Positions 6,315 through 6,876 of a DNA stretch of 6,876 bases are shown here, piece by piece. The notes beneath the pieces were generated by a model. It saw nothing but the letters and a program-made list of their open reading frames with translations. It had not been told where the DNA came from and did no database searches. Made by a program: the position numbers and the translations under genes. This stretch comes from Candidatus Nanohalarchaeota archaeon (lineage in GTDB: Archaea > EX4484-52 > B79-G9), in contig QMVA01000073.1 of the NCBI GenBank assembly GCA_003660865.1, forward strand, positions 1 to 6,876, written 5' to 3'. Numbering within the stretch: the stretch's first letter is position 1; every line of letters starts with the position of its first letter.

Positions 6315-6805
6315 TTAATTTCCCCGTAAAGTCTTGTATGTATCTTATGAATGGTGTGAAGTCTTTTATTTGTGCGGCTATGTGGGCGGGCGGCAGCATG
6401 AAATTTAGGCGATCGCGGGACTCGGGGCTTTCTTTGAAGTAGTTGTTTAGTGTATCTGGATCTGCGCCAAGTATCAGCCCTATGTCTACTTCTTCTGCAT
6501 CCAGTTTTGCATACAGGCGTTTTTTTGTGATGCTTAAATCTAATTTCTCCTGTTTTAGGATGCAGTCAAAGCAGGAATCATTTGTATTGATTGCTTTGCC
6601 ACATACATCAAGGCAATTTGGTTTTTTGTTGAAGTTTGTTCTGGTATCATTTGCCTTGAGTATGTAGAATATGTCAGTCAGATCGGTTATTTTTGCGTTT
6701 TCCCTTGAAAAAAGGATTACCAGCTTGTCACCTAAAATGTTTTCTATGCTGTCTGGCTGTGGGACAAAATAATGTTATCTTCCTATCCAGAATAAGTTGT
6801 GCCAT
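6298..6805 (-). pseudogene. AbiEii-like nucleotidyltransferase toxin remnant, 5'-truncated and frameshifted
   Basis: The frame ending at 6298 contains PQPDSIENILGDKLVILFSR followed by ENAKITDLTDIFYILK. This matches the block 'PEEILAEKL-AL-SR...KDLYDxYYLL' of the C-terminal half of AbiEii (DUF1814) toxins, which transfer nucleotides to tRNA. This frame has a stop at 6775-6777 and no usable start codon near its beginning. Removing one T from the TTTT at 6766-6769 joins it to MAQLILDRKITLF from ATG 6805, which continues the family pattern. Even so, the N-terminal catalytic domain with its GG-S and D-x-D motifs, normally about 150 residues, is absent, so the product cannot be an active enzyme. 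The 17-base overlap with the next gene fits a toxin-antitoxin pair. Confidence 0.55.
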
Positions 6806-6830
6806 ATAATTGTGCAAAATGCGGCTGTAT

Positions 6831-6876
6831 CTACTCTATCTTCTCGACGCTGTGCAATTCTCCAGCCGAAACGGCG
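6831..6876 (-). CDS. possible 3' end of an unidentified gene
   Basis: From the right edge one minus-strand frame reads AVSAGELHSVEKIE and stops at 6831, 26 bases before the ATG of the AbiEii-like remnant. Its composition is protein-like, but 14 residues are too few to identify, and another frame is also open here (ending WHNLFWIGR). This is a guess from position and residue mix only. Confidence 0.25.
   Translation of the reverse strand, partial: AVSAGELHSVEKIE

Noticed and set aside
1..6876. CRISPR arrays, tRNA or rRNA genes, transposase genes and integrase genes
   Set aside because: No spaced repeats, cloverleaf or rRNA stretches were seen by eye, and no frame shows DDE, HUH or tyrosine recombinase motifs.

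Overview
The window looks like an accessory island of an archaeon, most likely a methanogenic euryarchaeote. It is A+T-rich. Its promoters are TATA-type (TTTAAATA or TTTATATA about 25 bases before the presumed start of transcription). One membrane-protein gene looks leaderless, while other genes have a strong GGAGGT or AGGTGAT ribosome binding site. The AAA/DUF4143 ATPase, HicBA and AbiE-like genes are all common in methanogen accessory regions. No core gene is present, so the genus cannot be named. Every gene I can support lies on the minus strand, so reading order is right to left.

From right to left: 6831-6876 may be the last codons of an unidentified gene. An AbiEii-like nucleotidyltransferase remnant (6298-6805), truncated at its 5' end and frameshifted, overlaps an intact 145-residue partner gene (5877-6314). 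Next come a hicB antitoxin gene with a single-base frameshift (5463-5742) and an intact hicA toxin gene (5276-5497). Directly after hicA is a short deleted copy of the 3' end of the 145-residue gene (5188-5270), so hicBA lies between two directly repeated pieces of one gene. Then comes a three-gene module with no family I recognise: protein A (306 or 328 residues), protein B (297 or 332 residues, coiled coil with AGGSG tail repeats) and protein C (255 residues, three membrane helices). After it lies an AAA+ ATPase with a DUF4143-type C-terminus (516-1826), frameshifted twice. The left 515 bases hold no intact gene, but include a 14-base inverted repeat 145 bases apart and scraps of possible coding sequence.

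The main theme is frame disruption. Six reading frames are broken by what reads as a single base. Three breaks lie in A8 or A9 runs of the coding strand, which fits homopolymer sequencing error, slippage-based recoding or true decay. Repairing them in thought gives sensible full-length proteins in each case except the AbiEii-like remnant, which also lacks its 5' end.

The most novel part is the protein A, B and C module. Two soluble proteins with low-complexity tails plus one small multi-pass membrane protein could be a structural or membrane-associated module of an integrated virus or plasmid. That is inference from architecture only; no hallmark viral gene (integrase, terminase, capsid or polymerase) is visible.
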